This document shows, one piece after another, positions 37,535-48,560 of a DNA stretch of 64,000 nt. Numbering within the stretch: position 1 is the stretch's first letter; each line of letters starts with the position of its first letter. The stretch covers positions 23,394,529 through 23,458,528 of the forward strand of contig NC_135185.1 of the NCBI RefSeq assembly GCF_041146795.1, written 5' to 3'. Source of the stretch: Maylandia zebra. Its lineage: Eukaryota > Chordata > Actinopteri > Cichliformes > Cichlidae. Under the pieces are notes generated by a model. That model had not been told where the DNA came from. It was given only the letters and a program-made list of their open reading frames with translations, and did not search any database. A program made the position numbers and the translations under genes.

Positions 37535-39003
37535 GGTCTTCGGTTCTCTACCTTGGCCTGGTGGGCACCCTGCTGGCCTCCTGCTCCTCTCTGCATTCTG
37601 ACCCCACTCTGTCTCCCTCTCGCAGCTGCTGCTGTTGCTGCAAAGCCAGCTCTTGGCACCTGCTGGGGCTGAGAGTTAGGTTTTCTGGGTAAGCAGAGAT
37701 TGAATGCTTCACCCTCCTGCTTTCTGCGGGTGCTTGTTTCTCTCATTCTCTCCAGGGCTGGGCCAAAGAGACCCTTGGTTGGGTCATAGGCTGCATCCAT
37801 GACCTCAGCCTTCTGAGCATCACCCAGGCCTGACAGGTTTAGCCACAAGGCTCTCTCACCCGAGACTGCAAGGCCCATAACGCGACCACACCCTTGGACT
37901 GCTCCCCTGGAGGAGCGAAGAATGAGATCATTAACCACGCAGATTTCATCCCAGAGGGCTGGGTTCGGGCAACCCGAGTCAAGCTGACGGCCCATGTCTT
38001 CCAGAATTTCTGCCTGATATGCTGATAGCAGTGTGACTGCATTAAGCGAGCACACTGACTGTGCAGCATATTTGTATGTCCTTTGATAAATAGATGCCAT
38101 GAGGCGATCTATCTTGTTGGGCAAAGAAATGCTAGAAGAAGCTGAGATTGCCCTGCGGTTAGGGTGAAGGTGATACGCCACTGAAGGCTCCACTGCTGGG
38201 GGTTCAGTCAGCCCCAGTTCACCCATCCCCTGGATCTCAAGCTTAGAGCAGCCCTTGGTCGGAAGCTTGCTTTTAAAAGGGCTTGACCAATAGCGACTCA
38301 TTTCTTTCATGCAGGCTGGGACTGCTGGCAGAAGCTGCTTTGATGGCGGCAAGGCTGGTGGGAGCCTCTTGCCGTCATACAAGTCACGTTCTGCCCCTTC
38401 GGCATCCTGGGCGGCTGGCCATGGGATGCCTAGCTTGGCAGCAGCCCGTTTACAGACCTCGTACAAATTGCTGTCCACCAGGGGTGCAACTTCAGCCCCA
38501 CTCGGTGGCCTGGACTACTGGGGAGGAAAGGTAGAGTCATCCTCCTGTTCCTCATCCATGTCCTCCAGGTCGAGGAGGTCGGAGTCGGCATCGCCCTCCG
38601 CGTCCTCGCCACCCGGCTCGCCCACGTTTTGATCGAGGAGGTCCTCGAACGATGGGGGCATGAGCGGGGACTCTTCTTCCATCATGTCCGCCCACCTTGT
38701 GGAGGCTCGCGGATGACGGATATCGCTCGTAGCAGTAGCAGCCGACAGGCAGGGGTCCTGACTGTTCGTTACTGCTACTCTCAGCCTCCTTTCCAGGACT
38801 TTCTCTGGCATCAAAGCACAGTGTGGGCATCCCTGAGGGTCCGCCAGTGAAGCCTGAGCATGCTTGGCACCCATACAGACGATGCACATTGGATGAGGGT
38901 CCCTGCCCGAGATGGTGGCACCGCATGATGCGGGGCACGGGCGGGATGCAGCCTCTTTAGCCTTCGGCTCCGACCTTTTGGCGGGAGTAGGAGCCGTAGA
39001 CAT
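37450..39003 (-). pseudogene. DIRS gag-like ORF1 interrupted by one in-frame stop
   Basis: Starts at 39003 (MSTAPTPAKRSEPKAKEAA) and carries a Cys/His-rich segment (CIVCMGAKHAQASL, CPHCALMPEK). An acidic stretch (DLEDMDEEQEDDS) follows, then a single TAG at 38515-38517. The same frame then stays open for about 350 codons to 37450, ending in basic GEGKKKRSA, a pattern typical of nucleic-acid-binding DIRS ORF1 proteins. One point change explains the break. The function is inferred from position and composition. Confidence 0.75.
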
Positions 39004-39557
39004 GGTTAGCGGAAAGGGGTGAGACTAGGCTACACCAGGCTCGTCTCGACACGTTAGCCCGTAAGTAGCTAGGACTAGCAGCGGGTGTTAAATCCGATCT
39101 AGTCGCGGCGGGAGTCAGCTCGTCGTGACACGTTGGCTGCACTCCGCTAGCCAATATCGTTAGCAACTTAATGCTAACCGAACCCTACGTCGACCAACAA
39201 GCTAATGCTAGTGAGACGCTAATGTGGTTCGTGGCCTGCTAACAAGTTAATGCTAGCCGGACACTGAACGAACAGCTCGCCGTAACGCGTTAGCCCGAGT
39301 CACACAACGTCGGCTACCTCGCTAACTAAAACCAGGAACCGCTGGGACAGCTCGCCTGACGCGGTTGCTGTTCCACAGTGCAACTCTAAGTACACTTCTT
39401 TCGAAGGACTTACTCAGCACGATCCAAACTGGAACCGGAAAAACTGCGTTCGGCGACGTACTCCTACACGGGACGCCTGAGAACTGTTAAGCAGCTAATC
39501 AAGTTAGCCTGGATGCGCTGAGGGAGCTCAAAGTAGTTTCTCACGGGAAGAAAGCGA

Positions 39558-39724
39558 GAATGAGTTAGGAGGAGCTGGTCGGCCGTGTTAGTACGAGGGG
39601 GCGGAGCCCTGAGCACGGCTCGACAGGTCTGTCATAGACAGACGTGGTGTCATTGGAGCTTCCGTAGTTGGTCACGCCGAGGCGATTCCCATAGTGAAAC
39701 ACCGAGCGAAGTTAGAAAAAGAAC
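39558..39724 (-). repeat. DIRS inverted terminal repeat, 5' side of element
   Basis: Reverse complement of the left repeat from GAATGAGTTAGG to the ATAGTGAAACACC block, then a distinct tip (GAGCGAAGTTAGAAAAAGAAC). Identity with the left copy over about 145 bp looks complete or nearly so, suggesting recent insertion or terminal-repeat correction. The stretch 39004-39557 between ORF1 and this repeat is leader sequence with many GTTAGC/GCTAAC motifs. Confidence 0.88.
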
Positions 39725-40919
39725 TGTGTGTGACTAGTGCACAGTGGCTGTGGTGCTCAAGGTGAGAATTCGGTTACATCAAGTGTAGCACAGTTGAATT
39801 TGAAGTTAAGCTGATGAATCTTAGATTCATTCACTCAATTCCACCTTCATACCAACCTTATACAGCCTAGTATAAAAATAACATGCACAATATACTGTCA
39901 TCACAGAGGATGCCAAGACAACTCATGAGACATGTGCTTATATCTTGTTGAATTCAGTTGTGCAAATCCACAAAGACGAGTAAACCTCAGAGCTGCAGTG
40001 GCCCAGATCACCTAATCACAGCCTGTACCATTAAGAGTTATTACTCATTTCCCCACATTGAGCCACTACAACCCCACGCGTTGAATCCCACTTTAACCCC
40101 CAACTGTACTCATTTTTCAGTTTAAAGGTAAAGTCATCCTCTGTTCTGTAAGCAACAGAAAACAGAGGAATTTCTTTATTTTCTCCAATTGTTTGTTCAT
40201 ATTCTACATAACTGATTCAAACTGAGTGCATTCAGTAGAATTAAAATTTAGACTGAAATAAAGTTTCATCTACCAATATTATTTTATTATTGTATTAATA
40301 TAGCACAAGGTTCAGTTAACTTTGCACAAAGATAGATGGTAGAATATCCTCCCAGAGAGCTACTTTTTACTTTCTTGCTTTGAGTACATTTCAGAACTTA
40401 TACCTTTTCACTCGTTGAATAAGTACTTCAGCTTTTACTAGAGTATATTTTAATACTAATATCTGTATTTCCACATAAGTACAGAATGTCTGTACTTTTG
40501 CCACATCTGACTACTTTAGAAATTACAAGGAGGACTGGTTACTTGGAAACAAACTATCAAGAAATGACAAGTGGCTGCAAATTTTCCACAATACTGTACA
40601 TGTACTTCCAAACTGGAAGAATGGATTCAGTATGGTGAAAGACTGGGACACAGAGACTTACTCATTTGTGTAATTTCCAGGTAGTGGTTATTATTCATGA
40701 GATATACACATTTTTTAAAATGTGCTTTTATGAACCGGTAGTTAAAAAAAGCAAGACTAAAAACTTCACAATGGAAATGACAAAAACAACTACACCATAA
40801 ACTTCGGCTGTTATTGAACCTTTGAGCCACTGACTGCACTAAAAACATCACAAGGTGATAAACTCGTGGAAAAATTGGTTGAACCACACTTAAACTTTAT
40901 TGTATTGTAAAGTTTTTCC

Positions 40920-41165
40920 TCTGCTTATCAGATTCAGGGTCTCAGGTGTAGGTGGGGTCAGGAGTGTGGGTAGAACCTATCCTAGTTACCATAAGACAAG
41001 AGGTGGGGTACACCATAGATAGCTCTCCAGTCTGCTGCATGGCTTCCAAAGAAAGACACACAATCATTCACCATTGTCTTTGGATTGTCAGGGGAAGTTG
41101 GAGTACCCGGTGAGAGCCCATGCAGGCACGAGGAGAACATTTGTAGGCCGCTAATGAACCTTTGA
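40920..41165 (-). mobile_element. old SINE copy, reverse orientation
   Basis: A diverged reverse-complement copy of the family at 15491-17137. Recognisable blocks are GGTGGGGTACACC, CTCTCCAGTCTGCTGC, GTCTTTGGATTGTCAGGGG and GGAGTACCCGGTGAGAGCCC. The ends are eroded. Confidence 0.6.
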
Positions 41166-42583
41166 CCCACTAACCCTGCTACCAAGAAGCATTAAAACAT
41201 TACATGATAATGAACCAATGGAAAATTTGATAAACCACACTTACATTTTATTGTGTTAGGAAAATTATCCTTTGAAGTCATTATAAGCCCATGTACAAAC
41301 TGTCATTGACATGGTTGCAAACAAAACTGAAACCTGATGCTGTATGTACTTTGTAATGGTGTCAAATCACAACAAAACGCTCAAGAACAATCGCATCACT
41401 CTAACACAAGGTAAAAGGGACTTAATTCAGCCCTTGTCTTTTCAGAGATATGAGAGGTAAACATTTCAACTTCCAATGGTAATTGAAAGTTGAATGTTAA
41501 TTTGTGCTTCGCAAACTTTCACACAGGTGTTTTCACTTAGTTTTCCTGATTACACCCCTTCTTATGCTGCATTAATGGCACATCAGAAGTGGAAGGTTGG
41601 AAAATCTAATCAGGAATCTCATTGGATTTAACTGATTTATGTAATTTCTTGGCTGCCTCCTGGTTTGCTTTTTAGCCATTTTATGAATAACAACCCCCAT
41701 CACTTAACTGAAGAAACAGATGAGCTAATAAGGCTTGTTTGTTTGATTTTTTTCCCTGGGGAGAGATAAGAGTGGATTCCCCGTGTCCACTGAATGCAGC
41801 ATTAGTACCAAGACTGGAGACCTCCATGTATTTCTTAGTATGGTTCCACCAAAGCCTGGGAAAAGGCTGAATTAGCCTGAAAAATGTTAAACACCTGTTA
41901 TTGCACAAGGCATTGACATAAAAATTCAATATTTATGAAAAAAAAAATCACCTTTCGAAAAAAACGACAAAGTGTAGACCAATGTCTTTTGATCAATCAA
42001 ATACAAAATAGTTGGTTAATTTAAGATGAACTAAACCTGTCTTACAAAAGTTTCTAGGGTGATCTAGTCACACAGCCAGTGTGATCACGATGAAAGCAAG
42101 CATTATACCAGTTTGCTGCTAAAAATAAATGTCATGGCCAAGCTGGTACTATCCCTTCTGATACTAAACACAAAACAAGAGTTCATTATTGATCTGTCAG
42201 GCAGTCATAGTGGAGGAGCAACACTGTGTCATGCCATTCCTTAAGTATATAGTTTACATATTGTTGTGACTTGTGAGGCTCATTCTCCTTATCTTGCAGA
42301 CAGAGATGCAGAGATTACATTTACAAAACAGCTGGGCTGAAAATAAATTCTACACAGTGATCTAAGGTCTCTGCATTTTTTTTTTTTTCAGGAGATAAAC
42401 AACAAGATATCAAGCCTCAAAACAGTGTGCTTTCTATTTTTTCAGAGTAGCTGGCACTAGCTGTCTGCCTATTGTTTTGTTGTAAATGCATCAAAAAATG
42501 TAAAAAAAAAAAAAACAAAAAACAAAAAAAAAACCACAAAACAAAACACCAGCAAAGTAGAAGCGATACAATCTTGTACAGTC
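41166..42583. other. no gene seen
   Basis: AT-rich noncoding sequence on the presumed first-intron or upstream side of lclat1. Includes an A-rich tract at 42500-42545. No motif or exon is supported. Confidence 0.5.
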
Positions 42584-43286
42584 TAGGGCTGTGCGATATG
42601 ACCAAAATCTCATATCCCAATATAAGAAATTCTATCGTCCTGATAACGATATAAATCACAAAAATGTAACATTTTCTATAAATTCTGTGAATCTCGGGCA
42701 GCTCGTCTTGCGGGAAGTGTTTCCAGCTGCGCGTCATGTGGCTGGAGTCGAGTGTTTTAACCGATGCATGAAACGATACATTTTTAGACATAAGTTGTAA
42801 CGGCCGCCGTTTTCTTTGTATTTATTACACAGCGTGCTGCGGGGAAAAGCCCGTTCTAACGTTTGAGTCTAAGGTTTATTTTTTAGCACCTGGCGGCTCT
42901 TTTTTAATTCTCATCTGTAAATAATCTGCTCTTTCACGTTATTCCGTTTATTTTGAAAAGTCTCAACAGGATCTTGAGCTTTATTGTGAAAGGTTTATGT
43001 GGAACATATACAAGCGGACACGGGATGCTGTTACCGTCGTTGTTGCTAACCACAACGCATAAAAACAGGCGCTTATCCGTCCATAGTGTGGTTATATTAA
43101 ATATAAGAGAAAGAGAGAACTTTAAGAAATTAATATAGCCACTACAGTGACCATCAAAACGATGAAAAAATATTGCCGTAAACAGTTTATTTTGCGACAC
43201 CACGAAACAAACGATAGCGTAAAATGAAATGATAGACGTTTTTATATCGTCATCCGATATATATATCGTTATATCGAACAGCCCTA
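42584..43286. mobile_element. hAT-type non-autonomous element (703 bp)
   Basis: Ends TAGGGCTGTGCGATAT on the left and ATATCGAACAGCCCTA on the right (15 of 16 bases inverted-match). Flanking 8-mers GTACAGTC and ACACAGTC agree at six positions, as expected for an aged hAT 8-bp duplication. The termini are rich in CGATAT repeats, while the interior is GC-richer and has no transposase. Confidence 0.75.
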
Positions 43287-43311
43287 ACACAGTCCATGCG
43301 TATCTTAACAG

Positions 43312-44280
43312 TAGGGCTGTGCAATTAATAAAATGTTAATCTCAATCATGATGCTGGCTTCTCACAATTAAAGGAACATGATTGAGTGCCACTGAAAATG
43401 TATGCTCTGCCAATAGAAAGTAAAAGCAAATCAAGTGGTCGCTAGATTAACATGCCTCCATGAGCCAATCACAGCTGTTCCCTGCACTGTGCAGCTTCAG
43501 GTTTCCTGGACTAGACGGGCTTAGTAAAAGTGCGTTAAAAGAGAGATACATAACCAAATTCAAATGTGTGGCACGGCAGGAGGTAAAGAGCTTTTCCCTT
43601 GAATTGAATCGTCATTTGCTGTTCGGAAATATTGCAAATTTAGGTCAAGTGATGTTAACCAGGAACAAATTATATGCAAAGAGTGCTGTAGAGTTGTGTC
43701 TGCACCGCAAAACCACACAGGTAACTTATTCAGCCACCTGAAAACAAAGCACAAACTGCAGGCAGGTCAAGAAAATCACTGTTCAGCTCGGACTTCCATA
43801 AAAGTGAGCAATGATGCAGTGAAATCACCAACGCAGTCGCATTTGGGCAAAGATGCAAGGGTCAACCAAACACGGAGCATAACGATGGCTTCAGGGAAAG
43901 GTTTAACATACTGGTCAAAAGATGCTGGCCATCTTTTGATTGAAAGTGTCTTGTGTAGCTGTGGGAAGACCATATACACTCCATGGCAGGGTGCACACAA
44001 TTATTTTTCTAAAGTGGAAATACCAGTGCCGTATGTAAAACACTACTGGGGAAATACAGAGGGATCTCACAGCTGTCAAGCACTTTGCTATTAGTTTTAT
44101 TCAGATCAGGTACAATGAATGAAGGGAAAGACTATTTTATGCACTTCACTTGGTGCAATTTTTAAAAAGATACATTTTTTCTTCTAACACATGTGCTGAA
44201 TTTGGGTATATAAGGAAAAGCTATTTTACTTTACTGAAAAAAAGCTTTTGTGCCAATAAATAAAAAAATAATTACATTTA
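43312..44280 (+). mobile_element. decayed hAT (ZBED-like) transposon fragment
   Basis: Begins TAGGGCTGTGCAATTAAT, an end related to the neighbouring element. It contains a BED-type zinc finger in one frame (IICKECCRVVSAPQNH...FSHLKTKHKL: C-x2-C then H-x4-H, about 43668-43760). The following frame is broken and no DDE catalytic region follows. The right end was not located. It may be a truncated autonomous relative of the adjacent 703-bp element, or simply a different hAT family. Confidence 0.6.
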
Positions 44281-44735
44281 TAATATTTATTCTGTAGACG
44301 AAAACTATCAGACTGCAAAGAAGATAACATAAACAAGTCTGACTAATTTAACGAAAGGAGTTAGAAATGTTTTTGTATTGCTGATCAGACGGAGCCTGTC
44401 ATTTTCCACCACACCCTGAGGTTTTGGTGGAAAGCAATACAGGGTACAGTCACCTAGATACTGTGACGTTATCTTTACTGATATCTGCATGATTTCAGAC
44501 TGAGTCACTAGACAGAAATCTAACCAGAAAACATTCCAAGGGATCGCTTGTGATCATCTCCACGCTAGCCTTGCTCATCTCAAACAAGCCTATTGAAGTT
44601 GGGCAAGTTGAGACATTACACACCTTCCTGTATTAGTAGTTTTTAACCTACTAAAACCGCACGTAAGCAAGTAACCTAAGTGTCAAATATTTTGATGTAA
44701 TGCACCTTTGCATGCTTGGCAAACCTGATTTGATA

Positions 44736-44785
44736 ATAATTTCCCCCAGGGATCAATAAAGTATTCTGATTCTGATTCTGATGCT
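44736..44785 (+). repeat. LINE 3' tail with (TTCTGA)n
   Basis: TTTCCCCCAGGGATCAATAA followed by AGTATTCTGATTCTGATTCTGA, the typical 3' end of fish CR1/L2/Rex1-type retroposons. The element is severely 5'-truncated. Confidence 0.55.
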
Positions 44786-44885
44786 CGATGAGAAAAAGCC
44801 ATGCCAAATGATTTGTGTACATTACAGAGAAGGGCGTGGAAACCCTTATAATCTGTAAGACTTCGGTCGTTGCTGTGCTTTTTGG

Positions 44886-44949
44886 AAGTCGAATTTCCCA
44901 GAGGAACCCACCCGAGGGATTAATAAAGTTCTATCTTATCTTATCTTAG
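44886..44949 (+). repeat. LINE 3' tail with (TATCT)n
   Basis: GAATTTCCCAGAGGAACCCA then GGGATTAATAAAG and TATCTTATCTTATCTTA. Same family as the antisense copy at 16616-16690. Confidence 0.55.
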
Positions 44950-45428
44950 ACTTACTAGTTTTACAGTTAAGCCCTAAAGCTGGTCAATTACTATTAAGAA
45001 GATGAAAGGTTTAAACGGAGAGGCACAGCAAGTCCCTTGCTGACACTGGCATCTCCGAGCTCGTGCTACTGGGAGCAATTTTCTCCTGCAGGTGTTTTCC
45101 TCTCTTACGTGAACTTCAGCTCTCACCTTACACCTCAATTACTGTTATGACTGTACAGGCTTCTGGTTCAGACTACCTTCCCCAACACTTTCATCATCCT
45201 GCCCTTGTTGACACCTTCTGCGGCATCATGACACAGCAGGTCTCATGGCACCAATCAAAGTGGCAGAAGTTGCATTTAAGCAATCCAAGAGTGTTTGTGC
45301 ATGATTATGTTGGCATTTAGGGTTTAAGGGTTGCTGGTTTTAACAACGGAAAATGTGAAGCATGAGAGGGCTGAGGACAACAAGCTTGCTCAGCACAATT
45401 GCCACAATTAGGCTACGTCCCTTTCCAC

Positions 45429-45772
45429 TCACACACACACACACACACACAAATAAAACACACACCCTTGGGTGGCTGCTGAAACAACTAGACAAGGCTA
45501 TTCATACATGCAGTAAAAAGGCCTGACACACCTGGAGCCAGTGATGTGAGAACTGAGTGGAATTATGAAAATTAAATTGTTATATAAACATGTTTTTTTC
45601 CTGCTTGGCATACACACATGAGGCCTGGTAACACTATTTGTGCAAGACATCCAGGGAAACTTGTTTTCATACTCCAGGGCCAGCATTGCTTGTGAGTTTG
45701 ATTTATTCCCGTCTACTTGGTTGGTTTAACATTTATTTAATCACCATAGTAATGATCCTGAAATAATTTCCC

Positions 45773-45833
<61 letters not shown>
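45429..45833. repeat. two (CA)n microsatellites
   Basis: A CA tract at about 45431-45451 and a longer one at about 45776-45833 (some 29 units), with 0.3 kb of ordinary sequence between. Both are likely to be length-polymorphic. Confidence 0.95.
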
Positions 45834-45835
<2 letters not shown>

Positions 45836-46424
45836 TGGACCAAAATATTCATTCTAAGGGCAGAAAAAGAAAGCAGCGAGGGAAGATAATAAACATAAAA
45901 TCAATACACAGGATACATTTGTTGTATCAGAAATGTGACAAAAGCTCCTGGAAAAACACAATTGACTATAGAAGGCTTAATAGAGGAAGCTGGTGGCTGT
46001 TGTCAAAGAGGATGTGATGGAAAATCTGGTCTAAACTTTAGTGACAAAACCATTTTTTGTCAATCAACTTCCACATTCTTTGCAAGCATACTTCCTGCAC
46101 GCAGGTGAGGAAGACATATTAAGTAGTCCTGCTCGCTTCTCTTATTTTGTGCCCACTTGGCTCCTGTCCTTCCCATCTTTCTTTGGCACCACATTTAAGA
46201 GGTGTGGCAAGCAGCTTGCAACATTATGCCACATAGTGCAATTAATTAATTAATTGCACTATTTTGTACATGCAAAAAAAACCCAAAACAACAACTGAAA
46301 ATAAATTAAAAATGCAAGGCTACAAAAGCGCTTTCCAAACAGGTAATCAAAGAAAACAGAGTTGCTTCCACACAAACTAAACTATTCAGGCTGAAGTATA
46401 AATCTGTTTAATTACAACTCTGGT

Positions 46425-46845
46425 CGAGCGGATTTGAGCGAAAGTTAGAAAGGCGAGGCTGAGATGGTTTGGGCTTGTGCAGAGAATGGATAGTGGATAT
46501 ATTGGACAAAGGACTTTGAATAAGGAGCTGCCTAAGTCTGGTCCCAAGAAAAATGTAGCCAAAATTAAGGAAGGTGTTTGTGTTGGTCCTGAAATCGGTG
46601 AAATGATGCTTGACAATGGGTTCAGAAGCCAAATGGATCAGCGGCATGGGAAGCCTTCGTGCAGGTTGTCCAGAATTTTCTTGGAAATCACAGAATTGTG
46701 CTCAGCTTATGGATAACATGCTAAAGGCATTTCAGCTAATGACTGCAGAACTTCACTTTAGATGCACTTCTTACGTTCTCATCTCGACTTTTCCCCCCAC
46801 CAAATCAGCGATGAGCATGGAAGAAAGTCTTCATCAAGAATAAAA
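46425..46845 (+). pseudogene. fragments of retroposon and transposon-type proteins
   Basis: 46425-46520 encodes RLRWFGLVQRMDSGYIGQ, resembling the C-terminus of a LINE endonuclease/RT protein. 46527-46845 encodes, across a frameshift, pieces such as GVCVGPEIGEMMLDNGF, NCAQLMDNMLKAFQ and SMEESLHQE. These recall a protein segment often seen in animal transposon-derived open frames that ends in a RFHQD-like motif. Neither is intact. The assignments rest on memory of protein families and need a search. Confidence 0.45.
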
Positions 46846-47989
46846 TGATATCAGGGAAAATTCAATCCTAGCATAATGGGTGACTACTGTTGGTTCTTGC
46901 TAAGTCAAGCGCAAAAGCAAATGTATTAAACATTGTTTAACATGTTTAATTTTGAGCTAAATTGACAGGAATTTGCTTTAGCGTCTTTGTCTGGTGTTGT
47001 GTTCTGGTTTATTATCAGAATACACACATTAAAACTATTTTGTAGGGGAAATGCTTGAAATTCCAGATATTGTGTTGCTATATTGATATTCAAAAGTGAT
47101 GTGTATCTCAAAAACCTGACGCAAGTTGGTTGTACTTCTGAAATCAGTGTAAAAAACAAGAACAAAAAAACAGATAAAAAGCAGGTGTGAGGTGCCCAAT
47201 AGCAAACAAAAAAGAGTTTTTTGTAGAGCAGTGTTATCAATAACTATAACAATCTCATGTTAAGCAAGTCTTTATTTTAGATAAGGGGAAAGCTCAATCG
47301 CCTCAGATAAAATCTATATGCTGGTTTGTTTTGAAATTATAGAAATTTATTAACCACTAAGGCTGCCTGAAAAGGAAACTGATATGCAGTTACTTTGGGT
47401 ACCTGTGTTTCCAAACTACGATATCTTTTAACTAATATCATACAAGGGCAACTGACAGCAACTTACGCCACCTTTAAAGCAACAATAAAAGTAGCTAATG
47501 GACCATCGATCGTACCATACTTTTTCCACTATACCAGGGTGGGGCGAGTAAGGAAGGAGGACTTTAGCCAGAAAGAAAGCCTCGATTAGCCTAGATTTAA
47601 GTTTAAGCTAAGAATTGTGCCATATTTTATCTGTAAATAATAATGTTGCTACGTAAATATTGACCTAGCAGCAGCCTTTAATGCAATAAACCACGAGGAG
47701 ATACTGCAGTCAAATGGATTGGCTAATGGAGACGCTAATGTTTACATTCTGACAGTGTGTGCTCTATTACGGTGAACACATTATGAGGAAGGGGTAACCA
47801 TACAAGCACCACTTTGCCTTTCCACAAACTGCCTTTAAAATCACTTGGCTACAGAACAGCTCATCTCCCAACGTACACGCTAACTGCTACATTTATTAAA
47901 CGAGAAGCTACCTTAAGGTAAACTACTAGACTTTCAATGGTGATGGCTAATGCATCGAGTTTTGTGAAACACATACAATTTAAACATAC

Positions 47990-48560
47990 CCACCTTTCGT
48001 GCTTATCCTTCACAATCAACGATCGGTGCGGGTGTGCTAGTCACGTTAGCTCCGGTAAGTCCAAACGCTGGGTTGCGACATACTAGCAGCTAGCTAACTA
48101 GCAAACATTAGCAAGAGGAGCTCCGCCAGAACACGAGAGCTGGCGCCGGTAGAACACCGGCTGAAACTGCCTCGCACCCGCTTTGTTTCGTGAAGTATTT
48201 GCTGCTCTAATTACGGAGCCGAGGCAGCTTCGCTTTATACGAAAGCATTTACTTACTATTAAAACAGAAACTTGCAGCATCAGCCATAACGTTTAGCTAG
48301 CTGAAGCCGACCTCTCAACTTGCTACCTCTCACCTGTCTTTACAGACAGGAGTCGACGGGGGGTGCTGTTTGCACAGGATAGCTTCATTAAGGAAAATGA
48401 CGGTCTCAAAACCGCAGACCTGTGCCATGTGGAGCAGGTTTTGCCAAGGAGAGCCCTCATAGAGAACGCAGCGTAGATTTCGCAAGCTGATAGTGACTTT
48501 CACTGACACATTTCTTATATTTTTAGCAGCAGTCGAACTAGTTTGCACCTTTGAAGTCGT
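47990..48560. promoter_or_regulatory. CpG-enriched promoter-like region with candidate first exons
   Basis: CpGs are noticeably denser here than in the flanking sequence. On the minus strand, ATGGCTGATGCTGCAAG (start 48287) runs to a GTAAGT donor at 48256, and a second open segment (48346-48548) ends at a GTGAGA donor. On the plus strand a GTAAGT donor occurs at about 48054. The nearest minus-strand gene lacking a first exon is lclat1, so this is the best candidate for its transcription start. The short ATG frame would not join the lclat1 frame, so it would be an upstream ORF or belong to another transcript. Confidence 0.4.

Larger units (their letters stand above)
33683..39724 (-). mobile_element. 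DIRS-like tyrosine-recombinase retrotransposon, nearly full length (about 6.04 kb)
   Basis: DIRS elements copy by reverse transcription and integrate a circular intermediate with a tyrosine recombinase, leaving no target duplication. Here, on the minus strand, come a gag-like frame (37450-39003), an RT/RNase H region and a tyrosine recombinase (34073-37534). They are enclosed by inverted terminal repeats and have the diagnostic internal complementary region next to the 3' repeat. GC content is clearly higher than the surrounding AT-rich DNA. The flanks read AAAGAAC on the left and AAAAAGAAC then TGTGTG on the right, compatible with recombinase joining at a short shared core. One gag stop and one likely pol frameshift suggest it is recently dead or poorly active. 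Confidence 0.92.
32756..40509. mobile_element. decayed hAT-like (Tol2-style ends) repeat split by the DIRS element
   Basis: Left part 32756-33682 begins CAGTGTATAAAGTAAAG and is rich in TACTTTTACTCC-type motifs. Right part 39725-40509 ends GTACTTTTGCCACATCTG. This matches the general look of hAT elements with CAGAGGTG/CACCTCTG ends and strings of ACTTTTACT near the termini. The DIRS element lies between the halves. No convincing 8-bp duplication is visible at the outer ends and no transposase frame survives. The boundaries are my estimate. Confidence 0.4.

Noticed and set aside
42417..42791. 124-codon minus frame with Phe-rich run
   Set aside because: The run is the complement of an A-rich tract, and the frame crosses the end of the 703-bp hAT element.
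45431..45833. CRISPR-like or satellite array
   Set aside because: Simple CA dinucleotide repeats; there are no spacers or larger repeat units.
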